In this document: positions 62,380-64,000 of the stretch, one piece after another | Layout of the letters: each line of letters opens with the position of its first letter | How positions within the stretch are numbered: the first letter of the stretch is position 1 | Assembly (NCBI GenBank): GCA_963978545.1 | Contig: OZ021723.1 | Span: 47,194,069 to 47,258,068 of the forward strand | Length of the DNA stretch: 64,000 bases | From: Linyphia triangularis | Lineage: Eukaryota > Arthropoda > Arachnida > Araneae > Linyphiidae | Reading direction: 5' to 3' | Program-made: the position numbers and the translations under genes | Notes under the pieces: generated by a model | Database searches by the model: none | Told to the model about the DNA's origin: nothing | The model's input: only the letters and a program-made list of their open reading frames with translations

Positions 62380-62620
62380 TTTAAAATACTAATACAATAT
62401 ATAAAATATGACAATAATACACCTTTGCGGACCAATGCTGGTTTGTTAAGTACCTTGTCCAATAACAACTAATACATAGCATAATAAAGCACTCAAAATA
62501 CAATGTTCATGGAAAAATAATCAAACTTTCTATCGCGATTCATGATTGCTTCCGTACTAAAAAAAATATTTCAATCTGAGTTTCTATCAATCCGTAAGTA
62601 TTACAAAATTCTATAAATTC
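62380..62620 (-). other. 5' leader of the retroelement
   Basis: About 240 nt between the primer-binding site and gag. It contains several short upstream ATGs and a possible splice donor AAG|GTACTT (GT 62453-62452). A packaging signal would be expected here but cannot be recognised from sequence. Confidence 0.6.
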
Positions 62621-62638
62621 TTAGAGGTCATGGCACCA
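62621..62638 (-). other. Candidate primer-binding site
   Basis: On the minus strand, TGGTGCCATGACCTCTAA begins 2 nt after the 5' LTR. TGG is the expected complement of a tRNA 3' CCA, and the position is right. I cannot assign the tRNA from memory; comparison with the host tRNA set is needed. Confidence 0.75.
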
Positions 62639-62640
62639 TT

Positions 62641-63355
62641 TGTTAGGCATTAGTTAGGCTGCCATCGTGATCGTTAGTGGATGCCTCTGGCCACATTGGC
62701 GTCGTGCTGACACAATATTAACATTGGAGTCAAATGCAAAGTAACACCGAGGGAAGAAGCAACTCAGATTCAAATAAAGAAAAAGATAAATTTATTACTG
62801 CTCACACATAGGTTACTTATCAAGACATTGAGAAAGAACATCCGAAAATGATAAGTAAAAATTCATTACAATTATAACGAGATAAATACGTGCTTAATTT
62901 AATCTAGATTTAAAGGCTGTGCTTGGAGCGAGAGATAGAGAAATGGTACATACTATGTTGGATCATCTTTGCAGCAAAACTTCCGACTTGGAGACTACAA
63001 CCCCTTCTCAGTGTGTATCCTCTCCTCCTTCTGTATCCTAACCTCCCCGTATTTAAACCTTCCAAAAAGTCAAAGTTTCAATTTAATCATTCTAATTCTA
63101 ATAATAAATTGTTCTAAACCTTCTATACATGTGATTTCCGTTTGCATATTAACAGCGGTCAATACCCTATCGCCTTCCTAATCCGTGTTAGTGCCTTAGA
63201 TTCGATAAGAGCACGTTGGAACATTCAGTTTCCCGATAAATACTTTAATCTGCAAAGTCCAACTTAAAGCCAATATCTCCGAATTAAAAACAACAACAAA
63301 GGAAAAAATAATAACTGTTGATTGCTTCTATAATTAAAAGAGTAGCAATCCAACA
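62641..63355 (-). repeat. 5' LTR
   Basis: 715 bp, identical to the 3' LTR. It would drive transcription toward lower coordinates. Its outer edge at 63355 is followed by the CAAG target duplication. Confidence 0.97.
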
Positions 63356-63359
63356 CAAG

Positions 63360-64000
63360 TCTTAGTTCACTTGTTGCTGTAACTCAAGTTCTTTTAGTTA
63401 AAATATGCCTGCCAAGTTGCTTCAGCTGTAAGAAAGTATCGAATTTATGCAAAATAATCATTCACAAGAGGGGATTTAGAAGTATAAAAACACCTTTTTT
63501 ATTGGTTCTTCGCTAATAACCCAGTTTATTCTAACCATTTTTGTTAAGTTCCTATATAAACGAAAATACTTTTTTTCTCTTGTATACCGCATTTAAAGAA
63601 GATAACCTATTTCCAGAATTAATCATGAAGAATATTTTCCTCTTTTGAATTATTAGTTATTGAATACAAATTTATCTACAAAGAATTTTATATTTATTTT
63701 ATTTTTGTTAAATGGTTTCGGCTGCTGCATAATTTGGTAGGTAAATAGCTTAGTTACTTGCGCTTGACTTTCGCTTTCCGCTGCTTTTCAAATGTTTTCA
63801 ATAAGTCTTGTTTTTACAAGAATTAAGTCCACATTTAGATCAGTGTCTCGTTATTCCCTGGGGGGCAATAAAGACTAAAAATTAAGACCTGACGGCCCCT
63901 CGTAAATAAATTCACTTCTCCAAGGACATGGCTCGGAGCCAGCACGGAGTCAGAATGGTTGGATGACAGGGCGGTTGGAGCCCATATCGTTAACGCTTCA
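63360..64000. other. Right flank of the retroelement
   Basis: AT-rich until about 63840. The last 120 bp are richer in GC (GGACATGGCTCGGAGCCAGC, GGAGCCCATATCG) and could be the edge of an exon, repeat or regulatory block that continues beyond the window. No product can be recognised. Confidence 0.4.

Larger units (their letters stand above)
51014..63355 (-). mobile_element. Complete 12.3-kb Ty3/Gypsy LTR retroelement (endogenous retrovirus-like) with gag, pol and a Gn-Gc-type env
   Basis: Two 715-bp LTRs, identical by direct reading, start TGTT and end AACA and enclose intact gag, pol and env-like frames, all on the minus strand. A perfect 4-bp target duplication CAAG flanks the element (51010-51013 and 63356-63359), as Gypsy-group integrases make. 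Transcription runs from right to left: 5' LTR, primer-binding site, gag, -1 frameshift, pol, about 1.5 kb non-coding, env-like ORF, about 1 kb non-coding, polypurine tract, 3' LTR. Integrase after RT rules out the Copia order. Identical LTRs mean very recent insertion, or else gene conversion. It is long for an errantivirus (usually 7-9 kb) because of the two non-coding segments. It lies in probable intronic DNA, antisense to the ARID3-type exon. Confidence 0.97.

Noticed and set aside
51004..63415. GCCTGCCAAG present on both sides of the retroelement
   Set aside because: On the right it lies about 50 bp from the LTR edge (near 63408), so it is not the target duplication. The real one is CAAG directly at both LTR edges.

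Overview
The window reads as AT-rich, intron-bearing animal nuclear DNA, most likely from an arthropod. A spider or other chelicerate is possible from the transposon families, but this is not proven. Support comes from one exon of an ARID3/dead ringer (retained) type transcription factor, tRNA-derived SINEs, remnants of Tc1/mariner, pogo/Tigger, hAT and Kolobok-like DNA transposons, long (TA)n microsatellites and many poly(G)/poly(C) runs. There are no bacterial-style operons, rRNA genes, CRISPR arrays or intact tRNA genes.

Layout. 1-16.5 kb is mostly non-coding and holds a degraded mariner-type transposase piece (2.15-2.4 kb), a degraded Tigger/pogo element with both ends and TA target sites (2.89-3.77 kb), a 53-bp near-perfect palindrome (7.03 kb), a homeodomain-site-rich block (7.55-7.9 kb) and one SINE (13.43 kb). 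At 16.72-17.26 kb lies a single well-supported coding exon on the + strand. It ends at a splice donor just inside the ARID domain, so the rest of that gene must lie downstream, probably outside the window. 17.3-51 kb looks like long intron or intergenic DNA containing MITEs (19.5, 21.6-22.4, 25.5, 39.7 and 49.7 kb), a second SINE (27.09 kb), a dead Kolobok/Mutator-like transposon with TTAA target sites and terminal inverted repeats (28.23-31.02 kb), and several compositionally complex blocks that may be enhancers.

The outstanding object is a 12.3-kb LTR retroelement on the minus strand (51014-63355). It has two identical 715-bp LTRs, a perfect 4-bp target duplication (CAAG), a candidate primer-binding site, a polypurine tract, an intact gag, an intact Ty3/Gypsy-type pol (protease, RT, RNase H, integrase with D,D-35-E, GPF module) and an intact env-like ORF. 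Pol is reached by a textbook -1 frameshift: slippery TTTAAAT next to the gag stop, then a 5-nt spacer and a strong stem-loop. The env-like ORF has no ATG of its own. It begins at a splice-acceptor-like site followed by a signal peptide, which points to a spliced subgenomic mRNA. Its product has the layout of a phlebovirus-type Gn-Gc precursor: signal peptide, cysteine-rich ectodomain, membrane segment, internal signal, second cysteine-rich ectodomain and a C-terminal anchor. It does not look like the baculovirus-F-type env of insect gypsy viruses. This appears to be a young and potentially complete endogenous retrovirus-like element that paired a Gypsy replicase with a bunyavirus-like entry glycoprotein.

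Gag packages the RNA, Pol copies and integrates it, and the env-like protein would allow passage between cells. Whether any of it is expressed cannot be seen from sequence.
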